A stretch of DNA of 32,062 nucleotides from Parvularcula oceani (lineage in GTDB: Bacteria > Pseudomonadota > Alphaproteobacteria > Caulobacterales > Parvularculaceae), in the NCBI RefSeq assembly GCF_000733125.1, contig NZ_JPHU01000021.1:1-32062 (forward strand). The letters are read 5' to 3'. Below are positions 31,873 to 32,062 of this stretch, one piece after another. Under the pieces are notes generated by a model. It searched no databases, was not told the origin of the DNA, and was given only the letters and a program-made list of their open reading frames with translations. The translations under genes were made by a program, and so were the position numbers. How positions within the stretch are numbered: the first letter of the stretch is position 1; each line of letters begins with the position of its first letter.

Positions 31873-32062
31873 ATGATCAGTAGGCGATTATTAATCGAAA
31901 GTGCTGCCATGGGCGTGGGGGGCGTCGCGGTAGCCGGTTTCAGTGCGCAACTCCTTCGTGAAAGCAGCGAAGCTAGGAGTCTGTCGAAACCCAGAGCTAC
32001 TCCTCTCAGAGTACCGGATCTCTATGCAGGTGAGCTCCGAGGTGGTCGGCGGAGCTTCGATC
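31873..32062 (+). CDS. start of a probable Tat-exported multicopper oxidase, cut by window edge
   Basis: ATG 31873 follows AGGAG by 7 bases. The 63 visible codons give a twin-arginine signal (MISRRLLIESAAMG, then a hydrophobic VGGVAVAGF core). After a linker the sequence reads LRVPDLYAGELRGGRRSFD, which resembles the opening of the first cupredoxin domain of CueO/CumA-like enzymes. Such enzymes oxidise Cu(I) in the periplasm. No copper ligands are within the visible part, so the call rests on the signal and the opening. The 185-bp gap before it shows no clear promoter. Confidence 0.6.
   Translation, partial: MISRRLLIESAAMGVGGVAVAGFSAQLLRESSEARSLSKPRATPLRVPDLYAGELRGGRRSFD

Overview
The window is a GC-rich, IS-scarred accessory region, most likely a resistance island or plasmid segment of an alphaproteobacterium. 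This inference rests on the gene families, the BigR/SqrR-type sulfur regulator and the style of the IS481 and IS110 elements; no rRNA, tRNA or housekeeping gene is present to fix the taxon.

Left part (1-11056), metal handling. An outer-membrane TolC-type efflux subunit (truncated by the window edge) and a small exported protein lie on the minus strand. They are followed by a short CDF metal transporter, a dead IS481 element, a copper-type CsoR repressor, and a plus-strand trio of membrane cytochrome c, DUF305 membrane protein and lipoprotein. Facing them on the minus strand is a copper unit: Csp-like copper-storage protein, DUF318/ArsP-type permease and CopA P1B ATPase. A CusF-like Met-rich protein lies upstream of it, and a frameshifted ion-channel fragment lies beyond copA.

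Middle part (11057-20684). A compact mercury-type regulatory unit encodes a membrane protein, a MerR with Cys82/117/126, a near-canonical mer operator that begins in the merR stop codon, and a 33-aa exported CPIC peptide; merT, merP and merA are absent. An intact IS110 element with a structured upstream leader (bridge RNA candidate) separates this unit from a complete plus-strand Cu/Ag efflux operon: small exported protein, cusC, cusB with two C-terminal CusF domains, cusA, and a 52-aa Met-rich membrane peptide.

IS wreckage (20685-22605). The start of a CBS-domain gene is cut off by an IS5-family remnant, which abuts a broken IS3-family element with recognisable ends but no target duplication, followed by a truncated unknown gene.

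Right part (22621-30246), sulfide/persulfide detoxification. Two divergent operons share a 71-bp promoter region with a 24-bp palindrome (candidate BigR operator). Leftward: two YeeE/YedE half transporters, 1-Cys peroxiredoxin, persulfide dioxygenase-rhodanese fusion, 63-aa membrane protein, methyltransferase. Rightward: second peroxiredoxin, BigR-like repressor, Blh-type persulfide dioxygenase, SulP anion transporter. The likely logic is uptake or efflux of sulfur species, oxidation of persulfide to sulfite or thiosulfate, peroxide and persulfide removal, and anion transport. A CYP152-type peroxygenase P450 and the start of a probable Tat-exported multicopper oxidase close the window.
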